In this document: positions 44,974-52,576 of the stretch, piece by piece | Position numbering within the stretch: the first letter of the stretch is position 1 | Layout of the letters: each line of letters starts with the position of its first letter | DNA from: RUG563 sp045589355 | GTDB lineage: Bacteria > Bacillota > Clostridia > Christensenellales > Aristaeellaceae | Assembly (NCBI GenBank): GCA_045589355.1 | Contig: JAZNOW010000019.1 | Coordinates: 25,552 to 89,551, forward strand | Reading direction: 5' to 3' | DNA length: 64,000 nucleotides | The notes under the pieces: model-generated | Told to the model about the DNA's origin: nothing | Seen by the model: the letters and a program-made list of their open reading frames with translations, nothing else | Databases searched by the model: none | Position numbers and translations under genes: made by a program

Positions 44974-45317
44974 TTGTTTGTACGAAAAAGGTGGCTGGAA
45001 TTGAAATTCAGGAAGTGCTTACCAATACGGGGACATACAAGAGAGAAACAAAAAAACGATCAGAGATTGGAACGGATCATCAGGTTTCTTGTCTTTTGTG
45101 TATTGGCAGTGGGGCTTGTTATAGCGTTTGAAGATGCTGCTAAATGGATTGAACAGGGCGGCAGGGAAATCAGCGATATCTCTTCAATCGGCGGAAGAAC
45201 CATTGAAGAAGCCTACTATCATAAGCTGGAATGCGTTTATCGCGGCTATGCATTGATTGTGCTGGCAGTGGGCGCGTAGCGGCTGTTATGCTGGTTTGGG
45301 CAGAAATCAAGAAATAA
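44974..45317 (+). pseudogene. Small membrane-protein gene with a frameshift
   Basis: The frame encodes two hydrophobic helices, IIRFLVFCVLAVGLVIAF and YRGYALIVLAVGA, and stops at a TAG near 45279. Adding one base at about 45278 lets the second helix continue as VAAVMLVWAEIKK to TAA at 45315-45317, a natural end for a helix with a basic tail. So either one base has been lost from the gene or the sequence has an error. The true start is unclear; no ribosome site stands out. Function unknown. Nothing further is recognisable between 45318 and 45493. Confidence 0.55.
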
Positions 45318-45493
45318 GCATGAACATTAGCCCGGAAAAGGGCTGTGTGTTTGTGCAGGCGAATGGGATACGACGGAGGCTTTCTTGCCTGTGGAGGATG
45401 GAGAAAAGTGCAAACGAAAACCACCCCTTGTCAGGCAAAGAGGTGGTTCTGACAGGCTCCAATTCTGAGGGCTGCCGGTGAATTTGAATCAGA

Positions 45494-45994
45494 TCATTTA
45501 TCGTAGACAAGCAAGTCGGGCCGGCCTTTTTCCAGAATGCTGGCCATGTGAACAACGGCTTCCAGCACGATTTCACCCACGTCGTGATCGCGGTAGATCA
45601 GGTCGATGGAGGCGGTGACGGTGTTGTCCGATTCGTCGGCATAGAAACGGATGTATTTGTATTTGTAGTTCAGGGCGTTGCAGGTGCGCAGCACTTTGGC
45701 ATAATCCGCATCGCTGTAGGAAATGATGTTCCAGACACGCACGCTGCAGTTTTCTTCGTTGGGATCGAAGTAGAGGTTGATGGTGTAGGAGAAGTCGTTA
45801 TCGTCCGTATTGGACACGCGGACGTGCTCGTCTTCGTCAGGATCAACACCGACAACGGTGTAGGAGATGTCCTTTTCGTCCAGCGTGGCTACGAACGCCT
45901 GGGTGCTTTTGTATTGGGGGGCTACCGCATAGGCGGGAAGGGCAGAACCGACAAGGAGAAGGACAGAAAGTGCTAAAATAAGAAACTTTTTCAT
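45494..45994 (-). CDS. Secreted YbjN-domain-like protein
   Basis: 166 residues. The signal peptide ends PAYA (about 23). The mature part alternates beta strands with LRTCNALNYKYKYIRFYADESDNTVTA and VGEIVLEAVVHMASIL, a pattern of YbjN / type III secretion chaperone-like folds. Members are mostly cytoplasmic, so the secretion signal is odd. Function unknown; YbjN-like proteins have been linked to stress and motility control. GGAGGGA lies about 8 nt before ATG 45994. Confidence 0.7.
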   Translation of the reverse strand: MKKFLILALSVLLLVGSALPAYAVAPQYKSTQAFVATLDEKDISYTVVGVDPDEDEHVRVSNTDDNDFSYTINLYFDPNEENCSVRVWNIISYSDADYAKVLRTCNALNYKYKYIRFYADESDNTVTASIDLIYRDHDVGEIVLEAVVHMASILEKGRPDLLVYDK

Positions 45995-46101
45995 GTTGTT
46001 TCCCTCCGTTGAAAATGATATTCAGTTATCCGTCCTTTATAATGTAGCATAGCTGGGAACTATTGTCAATCTTTGCGTGCAGGAATATTCATTTGCTTCT
46101 T

Positions 46102-46209
46102 ATCACCCACTGGGTGCGTTCAGCTGCGCCCCCCACGATCGTGGGGAACACGGTTCTGCGTCCCACAATCCGCACAAAAAAACCACTCACAAGGAGTGGT
46201 TTCTTTCTG
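46102..46209. repeat. Direct repeat, left copy (~108 bp)
   Basis: Matches 48254-48363 with scattered changes over its whole length. It contains the palindrome CCCCACGATCGTGGGG and ends in a hairpin of AACCACTC / GAGTGGTT with flanking A run. The copies flank the AT-rich PrsW cassette in the same orientation. Confidence 0.75.
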
Positions 46210-46291
46210 ACCATGGGCTACGAAAAAGATATTTTTGCTGTTTTGCGTATGACTTCGGTTACTTCTTGCTTTCCAAAAATCGCCCTTGATT

Positions 46292-46924
46292 TTAACGAAA
46301 CAAAAATTGTTTTAATTTTTTGCTGTAAATAAACGGTAATATAAATCCATAGACAACTATTGGCAACAGCACACCCGCCACGTTCCATTTTGACCATACA
46401 AGCAAATTATAGATTGCGTGAAAGGTAACGGCAACGGTTAACAAACCGAATGTTCCTGCAAAGAACAGTCTTTTTTCTTTTCGCACATATAAAATGCCGC
46501 AACCTACCAGATAGGTGCATAAACCGTGAACAAGGCTGCAAGAAATTCCGCGTATCAATGCCCACAGCAGATTGATTTGTTGAAAAGAATTGATTAGATA
46601 GTAGGTGTTTTCCAAAATCGCAAAACCGATTCCCAATGACATAGCAAGGGGTAACACGATTTTTTTATCATCACTAAACAGAAACGCATACGCCAATACA
46701 GGCAACGCCTTCATACATTCTTCGGTTACGGGCGCTATTCTCAACGATACGTCATAAACAGGTAGTTGAAACAATAAACTCAATACGCCGTTGATTTCGG
46801 ACGTGCTCACCGCCATAAAAGCACCGATAAGCATAAACAAAATCAACAAACGCGATTGCCCCTTTATAATCGGGAGCATCAACGCCAGAGGAACTGCAAA
46901 ACAAATGAAAATTATATAGACCAT
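46292..46924 (-). CDS. PrsW-family intramembrane protease
   Basis: 210 residues, about seven helices. APVTEECMKALPV gives the EExxxK-type signature, ILENTYYL the second acidic motif and LVHGLCTYLVG and FHAIYN the two histidine motifs of PrsW (glutamic-type intramembrane peptidases). PrsW of Bacillus cuts the anti-sigma RsiW; here the adjacent small single-pass protein at 47520 is a possible substrate. The ATG at 46924 overlaps the upstream gene's end by 13 bp, with GGGGG upstream. AT-rich codon use sets it apart from the surroundings. Confidence 0.85.
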   Translation of the reverse strand: MVYIIFICFAVPLALMLPIIKGQSRLLILFMLIGAFMAVSTSEINGVLSLLFQLPVYDVSLRIAPVTEECMKALPVLAYAFLFSDDKKIVLPLAMSLGIGFAILENTYYLINSFQQINLLWALIRGISCSLVHGLCTYLVGCGILYVRKEKRLFFAGTFGLLTVAVTFHAIYNLLVWSKWNVAGVLLPIVVYGFILPFIYSKKLKQFLFR

Positions 46925-47523
46925 CGTTTGCACCCCCAATAAGCGGTTATCACCGTAGCCGCCGACAACAGAGAATGGAACAAAATCGGCAAGGTCGTGT
47001 GTTCACGAGTGAGCATAGACACCAACATAATAGGCTGCATCAAACAGAACAGCAAGACAACAACATGATAAACACGCATCGCATAGGCATATTCACCGGC
47101 TTTTGACGGAATAAGCAATCCCAAAAACGCATAATATGCAGTCAGCGCAACAGGAATCAATAATAATTGCGAAAGAATGCTATGCTCGTTTGTTGTATTC
47201 CATACACCCCAAGCAATGATAACCAGAGCAGGTATCATTGCAGGCACTTTTGCGCGTGCTTTTATTCCCCCAAATGTCCCTTTTGGCTCGGCAAAAAAGC
47301 CGCTAAGCAAAAACAAAAATGTGCCTGCATAGGTTAAATACCCTGCGTGAAAGGCGGGAACTGGTATTAAAATCGCATAAAGAACCCGATAGATCACCGC
47401 CAACAAATACGAGCCTGCGGAAAATACGACGGTTTTATAAAACAACGTAGTTTGTTGCTTAAGAACGGTCATCACTCCGAACACAACCGCACAAAAAGCA
47501 ATAACTAAAGCAAAAATATTCAT
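46912..47523 (-). CDS. Multi-pass membrane protein of the PrsW cassette
   Basis: 203 residues, six or seven hydrophobic helices with short loops (IFALVIAFCAVVFGVMTVL, MIPALVIIAWGVWNTT, QLLLIPVALTAYYAFLGLL, VYHVVVLLFCLMQPIML). No family recognised and no catalytic motif is obvious; EH and HTT occur in a loop near 175. It overlaps both neighbours (ATGA at 47520-47523; 13 bp at 46912-46924), so the three genes form one tightly coupled unit. It may help the protease or form part of a sensor. Confidence 0.8.
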   Translation of the reverse strand: MNIFALVIAFCAVVFGVMTVLKQQTTLFYKTVVFSAGSYLLAVIYRVLYAILIPVPAFHAGYLTYAGTFLFLLSGFFAEPKGTFGGIKARAKVPAMIPALVIIAWGVWNTTNEHSILSQLLLIPVALTAYYAFLGLLIPSKAGEYAYAMRVYHVVVLLFCLMQPIMLVSMLTREHTTLPILFHSLLSAATVITAYWGCKRWSI

Positions 47524-47789
47524 TGTTTTTTCTTACGGCGAATATGCTGAACCAACAAAGTGCCGCCTATTCCCAATGCAATTCCGACTAACAATGTTGT
47601 AAATAATAGTCCGCCGTTTTCTTTTAACATGGTCATCATCGGAATGGGTTTCTTAAATTGCTCACTGGGTGGAAAAACATCGGAACCGGGCGTAAGGATC
47701 CCTGTCTCTGCAAATGCAGTGAAAGATAATGTAGCGAGCGTTGCTATGAAGAGTAAAATTGCCAAAAAAACTTTTTGGGATTTTTTCAT
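47520..47789 (-). CDS. Small secreted-then-anchored single-pass protein
   Basis: 89 residues: signal peptide (MKKSQKVFLAILLFIATLAT ... AFA, cut near 27), a short Pro-rich outside segment (ILTPGSDVFPPSEQFKKPIP), one membrane helix (GGLLFTTLLVGIALGIGGTLL) and a basic tail RRKKKQ. This is a type I membrane protein with only about 30 exposed residues. Its shape and coupling to a PrsW-type protease make it a candidate substrate or signal precursor. First gene of the cassette, behind the promoter at 47820-47848. Confidence 0.78.
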   Translation of the reverse strand: MKKSQKVFLAILLFIATLATLSFTAFAETGILTPGSDVFPPSEQFKKPIPMMTMLKENGGLLFTTLLVGIALGIGGTLLVQHIRRKKKQ

Positions 47790-47819
47790 ATAAACACCTC
47801 ATTTCTTATATTTACCAGC

Positions 47820-47848
47820 ATAATATCACAAAGCAAATCAAAAGTAAA
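47820..47848 (-). promoter_or_regulatory. Promoter of the PrsW cassette
   Basis: Minus-strand TTTACT (47848-47843), 17-nt spacer, TATTAT (47825-47820), about 30 nt before the small gene. Confidence 0.6.
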
Positions 47849-48100
47849 TACAAACATAAGAATAGCTATCGACGATAGTCGTATAATTTTGGCTTCGATA
47901 TATGATTGGATTTCGCGGTGTCCGTATTTTTGTTCGCCTGCACGGGTCGCTTCGGCGTAAAAATCGATCACTTCAACGCAGTCGCCTCACTGTATCGTCC
48001 CCGACAGCACTTTCAATGCCCAAAATTCGTTCCTCATTTTAGGGGCTCCCACAGTCCCCATCGCTTACCGCTCGGTTTCAAATCCCCTCAGAATAAAGAA
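47849..48100. other. Gene-free stretch upstream of the PrsW cassette
   Basis: No convincing gene. On the minus strand a frame reads on from a possible ATG near 48063 through one in-frame TGA into IDFYAEATRAGEQKYGHREI and then across the cassette promoter; this could be the remnant of a coding region. No RNA family is recognised. Confidence 0.4.
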
Positions 48101-48148
48101 CCAAAAAGAAACGACAATCTTCTGTCGAAAATTGTCGTTTCTTTTTGG
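48101..48148. terminator. 18-bp perfect inverted repeat after the tRNA fragment
   Basis: 48101-48118 and 48131-48148 are exact complements (CCAAAAAGAAACGACAAT on the left arm), 12-nt loop, with T- and A-rich ends. It works as a terminator on either strand; on the minus strand it directly follows the truncated tRNA. Confidence 0.8.
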
Positions 48149-48174
48149 TGGGATTCGTAGGATTCGAACCTATG
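48146..48174 (-). pseudogene. Truncated tRNA copy (3' end only)
   Basis: 29 nt match the 3' end of tRNA-Val (48362-48390) at 27 positions, including the T-loop TTCGAAT and terminal CCA. The D-arm and anticodon halves are absent; in their place is unrelated DNA with a 9-bp hairpin at 48191-48225. Such partial copies are left when elements integrate at tRNA 3' ends. Confidence 0.7.
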
Positions 48175-48190
48175 TCCGCAATTCGCAATA

Positions 48191-48225
48191 GGGTTTCCGC
48201 CTTCGCTTTCGCTTGCCGGAAACCC
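48191..48225. other. Hairpin where the tRNA 5' half should be
   Basis: GGGTTTCCG (48191-48199) pairs exactly with CGGAAACCC (48217-48225); the 17-nt loop carries a CTTCG/CTTTCG repeat. Confidence 0.6.
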
Positions 48226-48253
48226 TTTGCTCATTGGGCCTTTGCCTCGCTTC

Positions 48254-48363
48254 ATCACCCACTGGGTGCGCTCAGCTCCGCCCCCCCCACGATCGTGGGG
48301 ACCACGGTTCAGCGTCCTCCAATCCACACAAAAAAACCACCCATCAAGGGTGGTTTCTTTCTG
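48254..48363. repeat. Direct repeat, right copy (~110 bp)
   Basis: Imperfect copy of 46102-46209, including the CCCCACGATCGTGGGG palindrome and the end hairpin AAACCACCC-ATCAA-GGGTGGTTT (48334-48356). The hairpin is also the terminator of tRNA-Val on the minus strand, where it runs into T6. Confidence 0.75.
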
Positions 48364-48438
48364 GTGGGATTAGTAGGACTCGAACCTATGACCCCCACGA
48401 TGTCAACGTGGTGCTCTAACCAACTGAGCTATAATCCC
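48362..48438 (-). tRNA. tRNA-Val (anticodon GAC)
   Basis: 77 nt with encoded CCA. The acceptor GGGATTA/TAATCCC pairs fully; D-arm AGCTCAGTTGGTTAGAGC, anticodon stem CCACG/CGTGG around TTGACAT, T-loop TTCGAGT. It has its own promoter (48457-48485) and a terminator in the adjacent repeat. Confidence 0.95.
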
Positions 48439-48456
48439 AAACGTGGAACAAAAAGA

Positions 48457-48485
48457 ATTATAGCATATGTGTGAGGAAAACGCAA
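48457..48485 (-). promoter_or_regulatory. tRNA-Val promoter
   Basis: Minus-strand TTGCGT (48485-48480), 17-nt spacer, consensus TATAAT (48462-48457), about 20 nt before the tRNA. Confidence 0.75.
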
Positions 48486-48681
48486 GCCTTTTTTTGCGAA
48501 AAACTGCATATGTGATAAAAATTCAAAAAATGAGGAAAGGAAAAGTAAAACATTGATGGTAAGGCGACGGACTTGCAGAGGATCACGGGGGCAAACCGGG
48601 CATTGTGAGGCGTTTGGGCGGAAGTGGAGAAAGGTGGAGCATAATGTTGAACGGTGGTGCAGTGTGGAGAAGGATGGGGTC

Positions 48682-49275
48682 AAGTGCAAATGAGATGCCA
48701 CACAGTGGGATGGGATGGCAGGAAGTGGCAAAACGTGCAGGCAGGTGGAGCTGCGTGCAAAGCAATGGGACAAAGTGTGCATGAGGTGCCACGATGTGGG
48801 ATGGGATGACAGGAAGTGGCAAAACGTGCAGGCAGGTGGAGCTACGTGCAAAGCAATGGATCAAAGTGTGTATGAGGTTCCACGATGTGGGATGGGATGG
48901 CGGGAAGTGGCAAAACGTGCAGGTATGTGGAGCTACGTGTAAAGCAATGGGGCAAAGTGTGTATTAGGTTCCACGATGTGGGATGGGATGGCGTGAAGTG
49001 GCAAAACGTGCAGGCAGGTGGAGCTATGTGCAAAGCAATGGGTCAAAGTGTGCATGAGGTGCCACGATGTGGGATGGGATGGCGGGAAGTGGCAAAACGT
49101 GCAGGCAGGTGGAGCTATGTGTAAAGCAATGGGGCAAAGTGTGCATGAGGTGCCACGATGTGGGATGGGATGACGGGAAGTGGCAAAACGTGCAGGTATG
49201 TGGAGCTATGTGTAAAGCAATGGTTCAAAGTGTGTATTAAGTACCACGATGTGGGATGGGATGGCGGGAAGTGCA
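48682..49275. repeat. 91-bp tandem repeat array, about 6.5 copies
   Basis: The marker GTGGGATGGGATG recurs at a step of 90 then five steps of 91 bp and once more at 91 (G runs ending 48710, 48800, 48891, 48982, 49073, 49164, 49255). Copies differ at a few fixed spots (e.g. catgaggtgcc / tatgaggttcc / tattaggttcc). Since 91 is not a multiple of three, the frames rotate and the open frames here are not genes. The + strand is strongly G-rich, with GGGATGGGATGGCGGG in each unit. A decayed unit precedes (48630-48681), and purine-rich DNA follows to 49380. No gene is seen from 48439 to 49449. Confidence 0.92.
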
Positions 49276-49382
49276 GAAATGTGGGAAAATGGAATGGCTG
49301 GAGGAGAAATGGTGGGGGAAGCGCCGCATTGGGTGGAAACGGGAAGGCGAACCGGGGAGGAAAGTGGGGAGAAGGGGAAAAG

Positions 49383-49428
49383 AAAAGCACGCCGGCATGC
49401 CACCTTTGCGGGAATGCCGGTGTGCTTT
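49383..49428 (-). terminator. Terminator of the CPBP protease gene
   Basis: Minus-strand long stem between AAAGCACACCGGCAT and ATGCCGGCGTGCTTT (one mismatch), then TCTTTT. Confidence 0.75.
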
Positions 49429-49449
49429 ATGATGGTTTTGCAATGGCTT

Positions 49450-50232
49450 TTAGGATGCCATTGCCTTTTCCTTTTTAACGATGTATACGCCGTAAACGGC
49501 AAGCAGGAGATAGGAAACAAGGCAGGTGATCAATGCGATGGATGGGTATTGGCTGGTTGTGGAAAAGCAAAAGGGGATGCCGCACAGGTTGACCACAAAA
49601 TGAAGAAGAATGGGAACCCAAAGGTTTCGGGTGACAATGTAAACGGAACCCAGATACACCCCAAGCGCGGCGGCCCAGACAGTTTTTGCAATGATGGTAA
49701 AAACCGGCTGGCCCGGCGCACTGAAAACGTGTCCCAACCCGAACAGCACGGAAGTGATCAGGATGGCGTACAAAACCCCGTGTTTCTTTTTGACAAGGCA
49801 CTTTTCCAGCAGGTTTTGCAGCAATCCCCTCAGATACAATTCTTCCATGATGCCAACGCCGATGTAATACACAACGCCCTCAATGGCCACTTTTCCAAAG
49901 GACGGCTTGTTTTCAAACGGAGCCAGGCCGATCACAAAGGAAAGGGTGACCAAAACGGTGGCCACGAGCGCAGGCAAGCCGTGGTTTTTGAGGCCGGTCA
50001 GCAGGCCGTCAAGCCGGAACCCGAAGGACCAGTTTTTGATGAGGAATTGTTTACATAGACGGCAGATAACGAAGGCCAGCAGGAAATTGGCCATCAAAGC
50101 AAAGCAGATGGGGTTGATATCCTGAATTTGTATATGGCAAAAGAGGGCTGCCGGCAAAGCGGATATTTCCATAAAGGCCATAAGAAGCGTGAGAAGAAGG
50201 ACGGTGACCAATTCGCTTTTGCTGTTCATCAT
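49450..50232 (-). CDS. CPBP (CAAX-like) family intramembrane metalloprotease
   Basis: 260 residues, about eight helices. Motif 1 is EELYLRGLLQNLLEK (EExxxR), motif 2 FGLGHVF and motif 3 HFVVN, the metal-binding set of CPBP/Abi proteases. These are membrane peptidases linked to prenyl-protein processing, bacteriocin self-immunity or signal processing; no bacteriocin gene is evident beside it. It is the second intramembrane protease within 3 kb. ATG 50232 or the adjacent ATG may be used; an AGGTAA site is close by. Confidence 0.9.
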   Translation of the reverse strand: MMNSKSELVTVLLLTLLMAFMEISALPAALFCHIQIQDINPICFALMANFLLAFVICRLCKQFLIKNWSFGFRLDGLLTGLKNHGLPALVATVLVTLSFVIGLAPFENKPSFGKVAIEGVVYYIGVGIMEELYLRGLLQNLLEKCLVKKKHGVLYAILITSVLFGLGHVFSAPGQPVFTIIAKTVWAAALGVYLGSVYIVTRNLWVPILLHFVVNLCGIPFCFSTTSQYPSIALITCLVSYLLLAVYGVYIVKKEKAMAS

Positions 50233-50307
50233 ATTACCTGCGCTTTCTTTTGATCAAATGTATTTTAGCACAATCCCCGGAATGCGGCAAGGCAAAGCGG
50301 CGGCATA

Positions 50308-50342
50308 GAAAAAACGCCAGGGTGCAGGAAGCACCTTGGCGT
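50308..50342 (-). terminator. Terminator of the aldolase gene
   Basis: Minus-strand ACGCCA-a-GGTGC / GCACC-c-TGGCGT stem (50342-50314), then T6. Confidence 0.85.
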
Positions 50343-50356
50343 CTGATGGGTTGTGA

Positions 50357-51322
50357 TCAGGCCTTGCCGTTGCAGCCCAGAACGTTCACGATCTTGTGCT
50401 GTACCATTTCACCCAGGGCCTTGCGGGCGTCGGTGAGGTACTGACGGGGGTCAAAGTGATCGGGATGTTCCATCATGTGCTTGCGGATCATGGCGGTGAA
50501 GGAGATGCGCAGGTCGCTGTCGATGTTGATCTTGCAGACGGCCATGGTGGCAGCCTTGCGCAGCTGTTCTTCGGGGATGCCCACGGCGTCGGGCATTTTG
50601 CCGCCGTTTTCGTTGATGATCTTCACGAAATCCTGGGGAACGGAGGAAGCGCCGTGCAGCACGATGGGGAAGCCGGGCAGACGCTTGGAAACTTCGTCCA
50701 GGATGTCAAAGCGCAGGGGCGGGGGCACCAGGATGCCCTTTTCGTTGCGGGTGCACTGGGCGGCGGTGAACTTGTAAGCGCCGTGGCTGGTGCCGATGGC
50801 GATGGCCAGGGAGTCGCAGCCGGTGCGGGTGGCGAATTCTTCCACTTCTTCGGGACGGGTGTAGCTGGAATCTTCGGCGGAAACCTTCACGTCGTCTTCC
50901 ACGCCGGCCAGACGGCCCAGTTCGCCTTCAACGGTGACGCCGCGGTCATGAGCATAATCAACGACCTTCTTGGTCAGGGCGATGTTGTCTTCGAAGCTGA
51001 GGTGGCTGCCGTCGATCATGACGGAGGTGAAGCCGCCGTCGATGCAGCTCTTGCAGGTTTCAAAGTCGGGGCCATGGTCCAGGTGCAGAGCGATGGGCAG
51101 GCCGGTTTCCTGAACGGCGGCTTCCACCATCTTCACCAGGTATGTATGGTTGGCATAGGCGCGGGCGCCCTTGCTCACCTGCAGGATAACAGGAGCGTTC
51201 ACGGCCTTGGCGGCTTCGGTGATGCCCTGCACGATTTCCATGTTGTTTACGTTGAAAGCGCCAACGGCATAGCCGCCTTCATAGGCTTTCTTGAACATTT
51301 CCTTGGTGTTGACTAAAGGCAT
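50357..51322 (-). CDS. fba: Class II fructose-1,6-bisphosphate aldolase
   Basis: 321 residues. This Zn2+-dependent glycolytic aldolase interconverts fructose-1,6-bisphosphate with DHAP and G3P. HLDHGPDFETC holds the catalytic Asp and a zinc His, IDGSHLSFEDNI and VEGELGRLAG are family blocks, and GTSHGAYKF and VLHGASSVP carry the other metal and phosphate contacts. ATG 51322 is 9 nt from AAGGAGG; an ATG three codons upstream would touch it. A D-tagatose-bisphosphate aldolase is possible but FBP is the usual activity. Single gene with its own terminator. Confidence 0.95.
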   Translation of the reverse strand: MPLVNTKEMFKKAYEGGYAVGAFNVNNMEIVQGITEAAKAVNAPVILQVSKGARAYANHTYLVKMVEAAVQETGLPIALHLDHGPDFETCKSCIDGGFTSVMIDGSHLSFEDNIALTKKVVDYAHDRGVTVEGELGRLAGVEDDVKVSAEDSSYTRPEEVEEFATRTGCDSLAIAIGTSHGAYKFTAAQCTRNEKGILVPPPLRFDILDEVSKRLPGFPIVLHGASSVPQDFVKIINENGGKMPDAVGIPEEQLRKAATMAVCKINIDSDLRISFTAMIRKHMMEHPDHFDPRQYLTDARKALGEMVQHKIVNVLGCNGKA

Positions 51323-51463
51323 AATTTTCATCCTCCTTTATTTTGTCCTGAAATATTATACACGAAATTTTCCCATTTGGGTAGCCCTATTTCACCGAAA
51401 ATTTGCGCATTTTGCGCTTATCGGCATACAAAATGAGGGCAAACAGGTGAATTGAGAAGAAAA

Positions 51464-51493
51464 TTGACAAGGATGGCCGTGCTGCCTTATAAT
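51464..51493 (+). promoter_or_regulatory. Promoter of the CapA-LRR operon
   Basis: Consensus TTGACA (51464-51469), 18-nt spacer, consensus TATAAT (51488-51493). Confidence 0.8.
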
Positions 51494-51522
51494 AAGCAAA
51501 GACGTTTGCAAAGGAGAAGCCA

Positions 51523-52563
51523 ATGAAAAAAATGCTGTTGTGGCTGTGTTTATGCCTGATGCCCATCAGTGCCCTGGCCGATAAAACGCTTACCCTCACC
51601 TTTGTTGGGGATTGCACCATCGGCGGGGAGGACCGGCTGCGGGAAGAGGATTTTTCCTTCGATGCCTATCTGGAAAAATACGGCTACGATTATTTCTTTG
51701 AGAAAGTACAGCCCATCATCGGGCGGGATGACGTGACGGTGGCCAACCTGGAAAGTGTGCTGATCAATTATTCCAGCGGCCGGGTGGAGAAAACCTACAA
51801 CTTCCGCGGGCCCAAGCATTATGTGAATGTGCTGACGGGCAGCAGCGTGGAAGCGGTCAATATCTGCAACAACCATACCTACGATTACGGCGCCGATGGG
51901 GTGGTGCACACCACCAAAGCCCTCAACGAAGCCGGGCAAGGCTGGTTTGGCACCAACGATACGGTGAAAAAACCCTGGGTGTTTGAGAAAGACGGCGTCA
52001 AAATCGGCTTTGTGGGGATGGAGATCACCTTCTGGTATTACGGCCACCGCAACCTTTTGCGTAGCCAGATCGAGAAACTGAAGGCGGACGGCTGCCAGGT
52101 GGTGGTGGCGGTGATGCACGGGGGCATTGAATATGCCACCCGGCACGAAAAGGCCCAGCGGCTTTTTGCCGAATCGGCCATGGAATACGGCGCCGATATC
52201 GTGATCGGCCATCATCCCCATGTGCTGCAGGGCATTGACGTGATCGGCGGGAAAACAGTGTGCTATTCACTGGGCAATTTTGTCTTTGGGGGCAATGCCA
52301 AAATACGGGCGCCCTACACGGCTCTTTTCCAGTTCACCCTGTCCTTTGATGACGAAAACCAATACCTGGGCCATCAATTGAACATCCTTCCGGCGCTGCC
52401 GTCCGGTGAAAGGGAGTATAACAATTACCAGCCTGTATTGGCCACCGGCCCGGATGCCCGGGCGGTGATGGACCAGATTCAGTACGATACGCCCTTTCCG
52501 CTGAACCCTTATGTGGAGGGCGTGGGCGCGGTGCAGGCCTTTGTGCCGGCGGAGAAAGAATAA
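51523..52563 (+). CDS. CapA/poly-gamma-glutamate-type secreted metallophosphatase-like protein
   Basis: 346 residues. A signal peptide (to about ISALA, 19) is followed by the CapA fold: TFVGDCTIGG, VANLESVLIN, NICNNHTYDYG, GIEYATRHEK and IGHHPHVLQGID, whose D/N/H residues form a binuclear metal site in calcineurin-like enzymes. CapA proteins take part in poly-gamma-glutamate or capsule export; no PgsB/C-like partner is visible. AAAGGAG precedes ATG 51523. The LRR lipoprotein follows after 13 nt, so they are co-expressed. Confidence 0.92.
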   Translation: MKKMLLWLCLCLMPISALADKTLTLTFVGDCTIGGEDRLREEDFSFDAYLEKYGYDYFFEKVQPIIGRDDVTVANLESVLINYSSGRVEKTYNFRGPKHYVNVLTGSSVEAVNICNNHTYDYGADGVVHTTKALNEAGQGWFGTNDTVKKPWVFEKDGVKIGFVGMEITFWYYGHRNLLRSQIEKLKADGCQVVVAVMHGGIEYATRHEKAQRLFAESAMEYGADIVIGHHPHVLQGIDVIGGKTVCYSLGNFVFGGNAKIRAPYTALFQFTLSFDDENQYLGHQLNILPALPSGEREYNNYQPVLATGPDARAVMDQIQYDTPFPLNPYVEGVGAVQAFVPAEKE

Positions 52564-52576
52564 AGGAGAAAAGAAC

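Noticed and set aside
48101..48240. A second complete tRNA
   Set aside because: Only the T-arm and 3' acceptor are present; no matching 5' acceptor, D-arm or anticodon arm could be found.
48682..49275. CRISPR array
   Set aside because: Units are contiguous 91-bp copies with scattered substitutions, not short constant repeats with unique spacers, and there are no cas genes.
48429..49390. Several overlapping frames within the 91-bp repeats on both strands
   Set aside because: The repeat length is not a multiple of three, so the same DNA appears in rotating frames; the peptides are repeat translations without start signals.
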